Source: UBA3478 sp965662045
Lineage (GTDB): Bacteria; Bacteroidota; Bacteroidia; Flavobacteriales; Flavobacteriaceae
NCBI GenBank assembly: GCA_965662045.1
Contig: CBFIGE010000001.1
Location: forward strand, 62,001 to 126,000
Direction of reading: 5' to 3'
DNA length: 64,000 nt
Positions within the stretch are counted from its first letter, which is position 1; each line of letters begins with the position of its first letter. The notes under the pieces were generated by a model. That model made no database searches, was not told where the DNA came from, and saw only the letters and a program-made list of their open reading frames with translations. Position numbers and translations under genes: made by a program. Shown one piece after another: positions 43,440 to 52,087 of this stretch.

Positions 43440-44345
43440 TTAAAATTGAAAAAATAGTTGAAGACTAACACCTAATTGTGACCAAAACTGCTGATCTAAA
43501 AATGCAAGGCTAGCGATACCTATGACGATACTTAACTTAACAAAGTTATAAAGAAAAAGATAAGACTTGTTGTTGCTGACCAAAAATAAAGTGACGGTCA
43601 AAACTCCTAAAAATATAATGGTGTACAGGAAGTAGGGTTTTAAAATTTTCATTTGTTCTTGTTCAAACAATAAGGCCGCTGAAATAATACAGCCAACAGC
43701 AAGTAGTGCTATAATCTTTTTAGTGCTACGCTCTCCGTTATTGACCGCATAAGTCGAATAAGAAAGTGCTAAATCTCCTTTCAAGTTTTCAAGATCTTTG
43801 ATCAATTCTTTAATCACCAAAAGTAAAAAGAGGAACAGAGCTTGATAGGCATTCAGTAAATCAAATTTATCAAAGTAAATACTCACCGCTAATATGGGAA
43901 TTACAGAAAGGGTAGCCGCAAAAAAATTACCCAAAAGAGGAATTCGTTTTATACGATGCGAATACATCCAAATAGAGAAAATATAGAAATTAAAAAACAG
44001 GAAAGATTTTAGTGAAATAAGAAGTGAAAGACTGAGAGCCAGAATATTTATCCCCACCAAAAAACTCCATTTCTGTCCTCGGCTAATTTGACCGTCAATT
44101 ATACTTTTATACGGTCTATTAATCAAGTCTTTTTGACTGTCATAAAGATGATTCAAAATGTAACCAGCTGCAATGATACAGCTTGTGATAAAGACAATGA
44201 GGTGAAGTTCAAGGTTCTGAAGCAAAAGCAGTTTGTTGTCTCCCACTCCAAAAATGAAAAAAGCCACAAAGTATTGTGCGAGAACCACCCAAAAAAGGTT
44301 GTAGACGCGCACCAAAGAGAGTAATCCAAAAAGTTGGTAACCCAT
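43440..44345 (-). CDS. UbiA-type prenyltransferase, geranylgeranylglycerol-phosphate type
   Basis: The 301-residue membrane protein has eight to nine segments and the two Asp-rich loops of the UbiA family: NHLYDSQKDLINRP and KELIKDLENLKGD. The sequence resembles Bacteroidota proteins annotated as (di)geranylgeranylglyceryl-phosphate synthases. It is located after mevalonate kinase and mevalonate-diphosphate decarboxylase genes, so the isoprenoid donor is made by neighbours. Whether the acceptor is a glycerophosphate or a quinone ring is not decided by the sequence. Confidence 0.82.
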   Translation of the reverse strand: MGYQLFGLLSLVRVYNLFWVVLAQYFVAFFIFGVGDNKLLLLQNLELHLIVFITSCIIAAGYILNHLYDSQKDLINRPYKSIIDGQISRGQKWSFLVGINILALSLSLLISLKSFLFFNFYIFSIWMYSHRIKRIPLLGNFFAATLSVIPILAVSIYFDKFDLLNAYQALFLFLLLVIKELIKDLENLKGDLALSYSTYAVNNGERSTKKIIALLAVGCIISAALLFEQEQMKILKPYFLYTIIFLGVLTVTLFLVSNNKSYLFLYNFVKLSIVIGIASLAFLDQQFWSQLGVSLQLFFQF

Positions 44346-44384
44346 TTGTTTATTTATTAGTGAGCCTTGCGCTCAAACTTTTGA

Positions 44385-45323
44385 TTAAAAGGTATACACT
44401 ACCTCTAGATCGTAATCTTTTAATTCAGCTCTAGCCTTATCAAGATTTTCAGTGAACCCCAAAAAGTAGCCTCCACCACCAGAACCACATAATTTTAAAT
44501 AGTAGCCATCTCCTTCAAGTCCTTTTTTCCAAAGCTCATGAAATTGACCTGGAATCATAGGCTTAAAATGGTCAAAAACCACTTGTGATAATTTCTTTAA
44601 ATCTCCAAAAAGTCCTTTGAAGTTTGCCTTGAGGAAATGTTCAATGCATGCATCGGTATAGGTAATAAATTCTTCTTGTATGACGCGCTCGTATTTTTCA
44701 TTCTTCATGTTCTCTAAGAACAGATTAACCATAGGTGCCGTCTCACCAACCATTCCACTATCCAGCAAAAAAACAGCGCCCTTACCTACCTCATTTTGAG
44801 ATGGAATACGCGTAGATTCAATATGCTTTTTAGAATGAATCAAGATGGGTAAACTCAAATAGCTATTAAGCGGATCAAGACCAGAAGAACTTCCATGAAA
44901 ATAAGACTCCATTTTGCCAAATAAAGCCTTAAGATGTAAAAGCTTTTCTCGTGTAAGGTTTTCTAAAATTGTTATTTTTTCTAGAGCATATTTGTCGTAA
45001 AAAGCAGCTACAATAGCTCCGCTGCTCCCAACACCATATCCCCGAGGAATAGAACTATCAAAATACATTCCTTCGCTGATATCGTTGAACATGAGCTCAA
45101 AATCAAAGGCAACAGCAATTTCACCTTTTTCAAAGCTGGTTTTTAAATAACCCGCGAATTTCTTTAAATGTGAATTCGACTCTAAAGCAACCTCAGACTT
45201 CACATCTTCATTTTTAAGTGCTCCTTTAAAGGCGTTAAAAGGAATGGCTAGGCCCTTAGAATCTTGGATGATTCCGTATTCGCCGAAAAGTAAAATTTTA
45301 GCGTAAAATAATGGACCTTTCAC
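44385..45323 (-). CDS. mvk: mevalonate kinase (GHMP family)
   Basis: The 312-residue protein has the GHMP motifs: PRGYGVGSSGAIVAA for ATP binding, SSSGLDPLNS containing the catalytic Asp, and KLCGSGGGGYFLGF near the C-terminus. The N-terminal AKILLFGEYGI is the usual mevalonate kinase start. It phosphorylates mevalonate in the cytoplasm. It lies 25 bases after mvaD. The phosphomevalonate kinase step is not in the window. Confidence 0.88.
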   Translation of the reverse strand: MKGPLFYAKILLFGEYGIIQDSKGLAIPFNAFKGALKNEDVKSEVALESNSHLKKFAGYLKTSFEKGEIAVAFDFELMFNDISEGMYFDSSIPRGYGVGSSGAIVAAFYDKYALEKITILENLTREKLLHLKALFGKMESYFHGSSSGLDPLNSYLSLPILIHSKKHIESTRIPSQNEVGKGAVFLLDSGMVGETAPMVNLFLENMKNEKYERVIQEEFITYTDACIEHFLKANFKGLFGDLKKLSQVVFDHFKPMIPGQFHELWKKGLEGDGYYLKLCGSGGGGYFLGFTENLDKARAELKDYDLEVVYTF

Positions 45324-45348
45324 TTTGTTTATAGTTTAATAAGTAAAG

Positions 45349-46422
45349 TTAGACAATTTTTTGAGATCCGTTGCCAACAGCATCCGAGAGAAAGGCGCCT
45401 TGTTCACAAAACAAACTCAATTCCTGTTCAATAAAAGGCAGGATTTGTCTCTCACAGGACTCTGGATACAGCAGATGAACGTTGGCTCCAGCATCTAAGG
45501 TAAAGCACAAAGGAATTTTTGTCTCCTGTCTGAAACGCATTACACTGTGAAGAATAGCTAACGTATTAGGTTGCATTAAAATGTAATATGGATGACTGCT
45601 CATCATCATCGCGTGTAGGCTAAGTGCCTCAGATTCTACAATACGGATAAAGTGCTCTAAATCTCCATTTTGTAAAACTGATTTTAGCTGTGTCAAATGT
45701 ATTTGCGCTTGCTCAAATCGAGATTGAGCAAAAATATGACCCTTCATTAAATCGTGCCCAGCCGTACTACTAACTGATTTTTGTCCCTTATGAACCAGAA
45801 GAATTGTGTCTTTGAACGATTTATAGACCTCTTGCAGGTCCGCTTCAAAAACAGTTCCATACAAATCAGAACTATTTTCCAAATCTGGGTGTACACCCCA
45901 ACTCATCATAGGGCCTTGCACACTTCTACACGCACTTCCTGAACCCAAACGAGATAAAAACGAAGCCTTTTGAAAAAACAACTCTTTGTTTGGAAGACCT
46001 CCGAGCTCGCGTTCTAGACTGCAAATGCTCAATGCTAGAGCAGCCATGGCTGAGGCAGAAGAAGCAATTCCACTGCTGTGCGGAAATGAATTACTCGTGT
46101 CAATACTCAGGTGATATGCATCTAAGAAAGAACAATAGGGTAAAATGCGATCTAGAAAGTCTTGAATCTTTGGGTGAAAGCTAGGTTTGGCCTTTCCTTC
46201 AAACACTAAATCGAATGAAGGAGAGTCTGCCAAACTAAATTGAACCTCAGTGCTGGTGCACGATTCACTTAGGGTAAAACTCAATGAGGCATTTGCGGGA
46301 ATTTGAATTGGCTTTTTTCCCCAATATTTAACCAAAGCTATATTGCTCGGACTTTTCCAGCCTACGCTAAAATCACTATAATTTGATGAATTTAATTGTG
46401 CCTTAAAGACCTCTTCATTCAT
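45349..46422 (-). CDS. mvaD: diphosphomevalonate decarboxylase
   Basis: The 357-residue enzyme shows the family hallmarks SPSNIALVKYWGK, SSGIASSASAMAALA, LSRLGSGSACRSVQG with the conserved Ser and Arg, and FTLDAGANVHLLYP containing the catalytic Asp. It makes isopentenyl diphosphate with ATP and CO2 release. It is next to mevalonate kinase, confirming a mevalonate rather than MEP pathway in this organism, as expected of Flavobacteriaceae. Confidence 0.93.
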   Translation of the reverse strand: MNEEVFKAQLNSSNYSDFSVGWKSPSNIALVKYWGKKPIQIPANASLSFTLSESCTSTEVQFSLADSPSFDLVFEGKAKPSFHPKIQDFLDRILPYCSFLDAYHLSIDTSNSFPHSSGIASSASAMAALALSICSLERELGGLPNKELFFQKASFLSRLGSGSACRSVQGPMMSWGVHPDLENSSDLYGTVFEADLQEVYKSFKDTILLVHKGQKSVSSTAGHDLMKGHIFAQSRFEQAQIHLTQLKSVLQNGDLEHFIRIVESEALSLHAMMMSSHPYYILMQPNTLAILHSVMRFRQETKIPLCFTLDAGANVHLLYPESCERQILPFIEQELSLFCEQGAFLSDAVGNGSQKIV

Positions 46423-46452
46423 ATTGAGAATTTTGTTTAAAGATAATGCAGA

Positions 46453-47670
46453 TTACTGATTTAAGCTGGCAAGTTCAGAATTAGCAATAGCAGAAGCGGC
46501 CAAATAGGCGGAGGTCCATGCATTTTGAAAGTTATATCCTCCTGTGATGCCGTCAACATTTAAAACTTCTCCTGTAAAATAAAGTCTTTGTCGTATTTTA
46601 CTCTCAAAAGTTTTAAGATCTACGTCTTTTAAACGAACTCCTCCTGCCGTAACAAATTCTTGCTTGTAGGTGCTTTTTTTGATTACGCTATAGGTGTCAT
46701 GGGTCAAAACTTCTTGTAATTTTTGTAGTTCTTTTCGAGAGCATTCTGCCCAATTTTTCTGTGACAAGTCCGCGCGATCGATGAGATAGCCCCACAGTCT
46801 TTTGGATAATCCCCACTGCGGTTTTAAAATGCTTTCGGTCGCCTTTCTATTTTTAAGGTGCTCCAAAGCTTTAAGAACCTCTTGTTGCTTTGTGCTCACC
46901 CAATTAAGCTTCAATTCAAACTTATACTCCTTTTCATTAAAATGTCGAGCCCCCCATGCCGATAGTTTTAAGATTGCAGGACCACTTAGACCCCAATGTG
47001 TTACCAAGAGTGGCCCTTCAGTCTCTATACCTTCTGCATTTGCCTGTACCTCAGCCGTAACACCCTGTAGTTTTACTAATTTGGGTTCTTCTATATGAAA
47101 GGTGAATAAAGAGGGTACTGCAGCCACCAATTTGTGTCCGAGAGCTGTGATTACCTTATTCATGTTTGGTGCACTTCCCGTTGCGATAATCACTGCCTTC
47201 GCCTTGTATTCTTGGGATGTCGTACCGACAACAAAAGCATCTTCTTGTTTCGAAATTAGTTTCACCCCTTGTGGATAAATCAGTTTTACCCTGTTGTTAT
47301 GAAGTTTTTGCATCAAGGCATCAATAACCGTTTGAGCGTCGTCACTTACTGGAAAAATACGACCGTCTGATTCGGCTTTCCATTGCACTCCTAAAGATTC
47401 AAAATAGGATAAGGTTTCATTCACGGCATATCGAAAAAAAGAGCCCAATAACTCTTTAGAACCTCTAGGATAATTTTGACTGAGGAGTTTAGGCTCAAAT
47501 TGATGATGGGTAATATTACATCGACCCCCTCCAGAAATTTTCACCTTAGAAAGAAACGAAGAAGTCTTTTCTATAATCGCAATGGATAAATCAGGTCTTA
47601 AATCGCTCAGTTGAGCGGCTGCATAGCATCCAGAGGCACCTCCACCTATGATGATGACATCATAATGCAC
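46453..47670 (-). CDS. BaiN/HI0933-family flavoprotein
   Basis: The frame is open from a GTG at 47703, but the GTG at 47670 (reading VHYDVIIIGGG) is the best start because the FAD motif follows at once and the overlap with the preceding gene shrinks to 11 bases. The 405-residue protein has IIIGGGASGCYAAAQL, KVKISGGGRCNITHH and the C-terminal TGEVLNVDGITGGYNFQNAW, all typical of the HI0933/BaiN family. Some members reduce steroid double bonds; most have no assigned substrate. It is in the same run as mevalonate genes. Confidence 0.85.
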   Translation of the reverse strand: MHYDVIIIGGGASGCYAAAQLSDLRPDLSIAIIEKTSSFLSKVKISGGGRCNITHHQFEPKLLSQNYPRGSKELLGSFFRYAVNETLSYFESLGVQWKAESDGRIFPVSDDAQTVIDALMQKLHNNRVKLIYPQGVKLISKQEDAFVVGTTSQEYKAKAVIIATGSAPNMNKVITALGHKLVAAVPSLFTFHIEEPKLVKLQGVTAEVQANAEGIETEGPLLVTHWGLSGPAILKLSAWGARHFNEKEYKFELKLNWVSTKQQEVLKALEHLKNRKATESILKPQWGLSKRLWGYLIDRADLSQKNWAECSRKELQKLQEVLTHDTYSVIKKSTYKQEFVTAGGVRLKDVDLKTFESKIRQRLYFTGEVLNVDGITGGYNFQNAWTSAYLAASAIANSELASLNQ

Positions 47671-48400
47671 GGTCGGGATAGTCACAAAATATTCCGTCAA
47701 CACCCATTTCTTTTACCGATGCGATATCCGCTTCTCCATTCACCGTGTAAGTGTAAACTTTGAAACCAGCATCGTGAATTTGTTCGACGATTTCAGCATT
47801 AATACTTTTATAGTAGGGATTGATTGCCACAGCTTTTAGTTCTTTAGCCTTAGAGATAGCCTGTAAGGGGTCTGCATCAGTCAATACAGCAATATCCACC
47901 TCTTGATTGAGAGCTCTAAAAGCATCGAGTTCTTCCCAATCAAAACTGGAGATTACATAATTACTCAGAGGATAACCTTCTCTTCTTTCGTATACTCGAA
48001 TGATTTGATCGACCTTCGAAGCCGTTCTCTTACCCTTCAGTTCAATGTTGATTTTTACTCTCCCGTCTACTACTTTTAACACCTTTTGAAGTGTTGGAAT
48101 TTTATGTCCTCCAACAAGATTTAGGGCCAAAACATCAGACATAAAATAATCCTCAATTTCACCGGCACCATTGGTTAGTCTATCGACGCGTTTGTCGTGA
48201 AAAACCATTATTTCACCACTCTTTATGCGTAATACATCGATTTCAATCATAGATACGCCAAGTTCAATGGCCTTTTCAATCGATGCAATAGTGTTTTCAG
48301 TTTCGTAACCCATGGCTCCTCGATGTCCAATAACCAAAAAATTTGAAGACGAATTACAAGACATAAACAACACACCTAGAATTAAAATTAATTTTCTCAT
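47660..48400 (-). CDS. glycerophosphodiester phosphodiesterase lipoprotein
   Basis: The 246-residue protein has a lipobox (LFMSC, lipid Cys15) and the GDPD pattern: IGHRGAMGYETENT, MIEIDVLR, VFHDKRVDRL, and NIELKG. It cleaves glycerophosphodiesters to glycerol-3-phosphate and an alcohol outside the cytoplasm. It starts 48 bases after the GH13 fusion and overlaps the flavoprotein gene, linking the starch genes to the mevalonate run on one strand. Confidence 0.9.
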   Translation of the reverse strand: MRKLILILGVLFMSCNSSSNFLVIGHRGAMGYETENTIASIEKAIELGVSMIEIDVLRIKSGEIMVFHDKRVDRLTNGAGEIEDYFMSDVLALNLVGGHKIPTLQKVLKVVDGRVKINIELKGKRTASKVDQIIRVYERREGYPLSNYVISSFDWEELDAFRALNQEVDIAVLTDADPLQAISKAKELKAVAINPYYKSINAEIVEQIHDAGFKVYTYTVNGEADIASVKEMGVDGIFCDYPDRAL

Positions 48401-48448
48401 ACAATCATAAACTTAAGTGTTTACAAATGTAAAAATACATGCTAAAAA

Positions 48449-51400
48449 TCAACGTTTAAAAAGAAAGATTCTAGATTCTAATGGTTTTAAATCCATTGAA
48501 ACATGGCCAATCCCCTCTGAAATATGAAGTTTAGAAGTGTCATTAGTCAACAAATCACTCAAATCGTAATCTTCTTGTTCGAGCTGAAGAAGATCCACTA
48601 TACTTGGATCTAATTTGAGATCAATGTTGTAGTTTTTATCTTTTTCAAAGTTGCTGACTACCAAAACAACCTCTTTATCATCGTATCTGACAAAAGAGAA
48701 AATACGGTGGTCATAGATATCTGTGTGGGCTTTATTGTAAAAATGATTTTCAACATATGGGCCCAAAAAAGCATCAGATTTGTGCACGGCTTTTAAAATC
48801 TTTTGGTAGTAAGCTCGTAGTTTTTTTTGTTCTGCCGTTAATTGTCCTCCATCAAATGCGCCCTCATTCATCCAAGCCTGATGATTGGGGACACCCACAT
48901 AGTCGAATATAGAGGTGCGGCTCGGCTTACCAAACCCTGGGGTTTCACCGCCATCTTCACCTACCTCTTGACCAAAGTACAACATCACCGGAGCAGAATT
49001 TAAGGTTGCCGACACTACCATTGCAGGTTTTCCAAATGCCGCATTACCGGCAAATTCTGGGCTCGCTATACGCTGCTCATCGTGATTCTCTAAAAAACGA
49101 AGCATATGCCCTTCTATGTCATTGAGTTCTAGTTGCACCGTATGAATATGATCTGTCCAGCCATATCCTTTCATGATGTGTTTAATGCTATCGTATAGAT
49201 CAACCTTGTCGTAGAGGTAATCCATTTTACCCTTTTTCAGGTAGTCTCTATAAAGCTTTGGATTATAAACCTCAGCGAGTAATATGGCATCCTTGTCTAT
49301 AGCTTTAACAGAAGAATTTAAATAGCTCCAAAATTCTACTGGAACCATCTCTGCCATGTCAAATCTAAACCCATCTATCCCTAGACCTAACCAGTATTCT
49401 GCGATTTGCCTCATTTTTATCCAGGTGTTAGGCACCTGCTTATCTTTCCAAAAAGCAGCGTGTTTGGCGGTAACCTTATACGCATAATCCGATCCCAACT
49501 CAGGAAAGTCTTTAGCTCCATTCGGTCGAACTCCAAAGTTTATTTTAACAGTTTCATACCAATCGTGAACATTTGGTTTAGCACTTCGCGAACCGTTACC
49601 TGTCCATTTTGCAGGATACTCTTCAAATTTTTTGTCAACCAGTTCAGATTGATTCCCTCCGAGTGGACTAAATCCTTCTTCCCAATCTGGTGTTTGAAAC
49701 GGAACTCCTGGCAAATAATAGAAATTATTATCCTTATGGTATTCTAGAGTAGTATCGTCGTCTTCTCCTAAGTCGCGAATACCCTTGGGTTTGGTCAAAC
49801 TTTTATAACCCCTAGCAACATGATTAGGAACCATGTCAATCACCACCTTCATTCCGTTATTATGTGTGCGTTCAATTAGCGCTTTGAACTCATCTAAACG
49901 CTGGTTCACATCACTAGCCAAATCAGGGTCAACATTGTAATAATCTCGTATCGCATAGGGAGAACCCGCTCGTCCTTTGACAACGTCTGCATCATCAGGT
50001 GGAATTCCATATTCTGAATAATCCGTGACCGACGCGTGGTGTAAAACCCCTGTATACCAAATCGTTGTTACCCCTAAATCTGCAATCTCTTTTAAGGCCT
50101 GATCGGTGAAATCACTAAATTTTCCTACGCTATTCTGCCCCTTTGTGCCCCATGAAACGGCGTTTTTTCCTTTAGCTCCAAACAGTCTAGTAAATACTTG
50201 ATATATGACCTCTTTCTTTTTCACTTTTTTTTTTAAATGTAATAACAAACTAGATTTTGCTTCAACCTTGATTTCAGTAGCATCTTGGAATACTTTTTTA
50301 GTTAAGGCATCCATAATTTGATATTGATCAAAATTCAACTCCTTGTAATGCGCTAAATCTAGACCGCACTCACGCTCATTTTTATTGACTAAAAGAACGA
50401 CCTGTTCATTTGTTGTATATCGAGATAAGATATATAAACCCTCTTTGGGAGCAAAATGTTTGGTTTTACCATGGTGAAGCACCTGAGTCTTCTTTCTGAA
50501 CTGTAATAGGTCCCTTGTGAATTGCTGTAAATCTAATGCCGAAGGGCTTAAGTTTTCTCCAGTGAATGCATTTTGAGTATCACCTTTCCAGCCTCCGGGA
50601 AAATCAGTTCGAATAAGACCGTGATCTCCTGGCTTAGCCGTATTTTGCATGCCAATTTCAGTACCGTAATAAAACTGTGGAATTCTAGGTAAAACACTCA
50701 AGATACTCAGAACTGTTTTTTGGAGATTGTAGTCTTCTCCCAATTGAGTGAAAAGACGATCCATATCGTGATTGTCTCCAAAGACCATAAGATCTAAGGG
50801 GTCGCCATATCCAAAGTCATTAGCGAGCGCCTCGTACATTTTAACCAAACCTTTATCCCAGGATTCATTTTCCGTAAGAGACTCAACTATAGCTTTTTGC
50901 AAAGGAAAATCCATAGAAACATCGAGCTTAGACCGGTAGCCATCTCTGTTGTTAGCGGCATCCTGCCAATATCCCACTAGCAGCGGATTGTAACTCCATT
51001 CCTCACCAACAATTGAAAAGTTTGGATATTCATTCATGATTCGCTGAGTCCAATAACTCATGAAGTTTTTGTCCGGATAGGGATAGGTGTCTTGTCGTAT
51101 TCCACCTAGCTTCAAGGTTTCAATCCACCATATGCTATTTTGAGTGATGTAATTGGCCATAAATGGATTATTCTGATTCAAATCGGGCATGCTAGGGACA
51201 AACCACCCCTCATTCATTTGGATTTTATCTACCTCTGAAGCATAGGCATCTTGATTAGTAGTTCTTTTGTGATTAGAAAAGCTAAGTACATCTCCTTTTT
51301 CATAGGCCATTTGTTGATTAATCCAATCCTTAAAGGGAAGGTCTTTCATAAACCAATGCGCTAAACCTACATGATTAGCCACCTGATCCATAATGAGCTT

Positions 51401-52087
51401 CATACCTCTTTTGCGCATTTCCTCTGCGAGTTCTATATAGGTGTCTAATGTTCCGAAACGAGGATCAACCTTATAAAAATCAGTGATGGCATACCCGTGA
51501 TAGGATTGCTCTTTCATGTCGTTCTCTAAAAGTGGAGACGACCAAATTGCCGTGAACCCCATCTTCTCGATATAGTCCAGATGATCAAGTATCCCTTGAA
51601 TATCTCCCCCATGTCTTTTGTAATCATCCCCTCTATCAATATCCGATTCTCTCATGCCCAAGACGAAATCGTTATTAGGGCTCCCATTGGCAAATCGATC
51701 AGGAGTAATCAAGTAAATCGCATCTGAACTGTCAAAGCCCAGAAAATCTTGAGCCTCGTGTTTTCTTTGTTGAAATTCATATTCGAATTGCAGTTGCCCT
51801 GCTTCACCTTGAAGTGCAAAAAGATGTTTTCCGCTATTGACATTAGGGTCAATCGTGAGGTCAACAAATAAATAATCCGGGTGATCAGCCCGGTGAGTCT
51901 CAAGGACTTCAATCCCCTTAGAATATGCTCGAACCTGGTCGAACTTATTTAAGTTAGTCCCCTTCAGCATAAGTTGAAGCGAGTTGTCTTTCATATCGAC
52001 CCACCAATTTGGAGGTTCAATACGCTCTAACTGAGCAGTAGCTGAAACACTTACTACAAGAAAAAAAACGGATACTACTAATCTCAT
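48449..52087 (-). CDS. exported tandem GH13-GH13 alpha-glucan hydrolase fusion
   Basis: A 1212-residue ORF with a signal peptide (VVSVSATAQ) contains two complete GH13 enzymes. Residues 20-110 are an Ig-like N-terminal domain; 115-617 a cyclomaltodextrinase/neopullulanase-type barrel with Asp333, Glu362 and HD 440-441; 625-1212 a second barrel with Asp910 (GFRFD), Glu939 (LLAEV) and HD 1002-1003 (LENHD). The join at 618-625 is a Lys-rich stretch encoded by an A10 run. In related bacteria, as I recall, these are two genes. It overlaps GH65 by 4 bases (ATGA). It likely trims maltodextrins in the periplasm or at the surface. Confidence 0.85.
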   Translation of the reverse strand: MRLVVSVFFLVVSVSATAQLERIEPPNWWVDMKDNSLQLMLKGTNLNKFDQVRAYSKGIEVLETHRADHPDYLFVDLTIDPNVNSGKHLFALQGEAGQLQFEYEFQQRKHEAQDFLGFDSSDAIYLITPDRFANGSPNNDFVLGMRESDIDRGDDYKRHGGDIQGILDHLDYIEKMGFTAIWSSPLLENDMKEQSYHGYAITDFYKVDPRFGTLDTYIELAEEMRKRGMKLIMDQVANHVGLAHWFMKDLPFKDWINQQMAYEKGDVLSFSNHKRTTNQDAYASEVDKIQMNEGWFVPSMPDLNQNNPFMANYITQNSIWWIETLKLGGIRQDTYPYPDKNFMSYWTQRIMNEYPNFSIVGEEWSYNPLLVGYWQDAANNRDGYRSKLDVSMDFPLQKAIVESLTENESWDKGLVKMYEALANDFGYGDPLDLMVFGDNHDMDRLFTQLGEDYNLQKTVLSILSVLPRIPQFYYGTEIGMQNTAKPGDHGLIRTDFPGGWKGDTQNAFTGENLSPSALDLQQFTRDLLQFRKKTQVLHHGKTKHFAPKEGLYILSRYTTNEQVVLLVNKNERECGLDLAHYKELNFDQYQIMDALTKKVFQDATEIKVEAKSSLLLHLKKKVKKKEVIYQVFTRLFGAKGKNAVSWGTKGQNSVGKFSDFTDQALKEIADLGVTTIWYTGVLHHASVTDYSEYGIPPDDADVVKGRAGSPYAIRDYYNVDPDLASDVNQRLDEFKALIERTHNNGMKVVIDMVPNHVARGYKSLTKPKGIRDLGEDDDTTLEYHKDNNFYYLPGVPFQTPDWEEGFSPLGGNQSELVDKKFEEYPAKWTGNGSRSAKPNVHDWYETVKINFGVRPNGAKDFPELGSDYAYKVTAKHAAFWKDKQVPNTWIKMRQIAEYWLGLGIDGFRFDMAEMVPVEFWSYLNSSVKAIDKDAILLAEVYNPKLYRDYLKKGKMDYLYDKVDLYDSIKHIMKGYGWTDHIHTVQLELNDIEGHMLRFLENHDEQRIASPEFAGNAAFGKPAMVVSATLNSAPVMLYFGQEVGEDGGETPGFGKPSRTSIFDYVGVPNHQAWMNEGAFDGGQLTAEQKKLRAYYQKILKAVHKSDAFLGPYVENHFYNKAHTDIYDHRIFSFVRYDDKEVVLVVSNFEKDKNYNIDLKLDPSIVDLLQLEQEDYDLSDLLTNDTSKLHISEGIGHVSMDLKPLESRIFLFKR
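50225..50234 (-). repeat. A10 homopolymer at the GH13-GH13 junction
   Basis: Ten consecutive T on the given strand (A10 in the coding strand) fall exactly at the junction between the two GH13 modules. With nine A the frame would reach TGA at once, ending a 621-residue first enzyme, and a GTG overlapping this stop (GTGA) would open the second module. Confidence 0.9.

Noticed and set aside
49406..49747. Plus-strand ORF of 113 codons opposite the GH13 fusion
   Set aside because: It is antisense to a clear GH13 catalytic domain, has no family features, and is a frame shadow of that gene.
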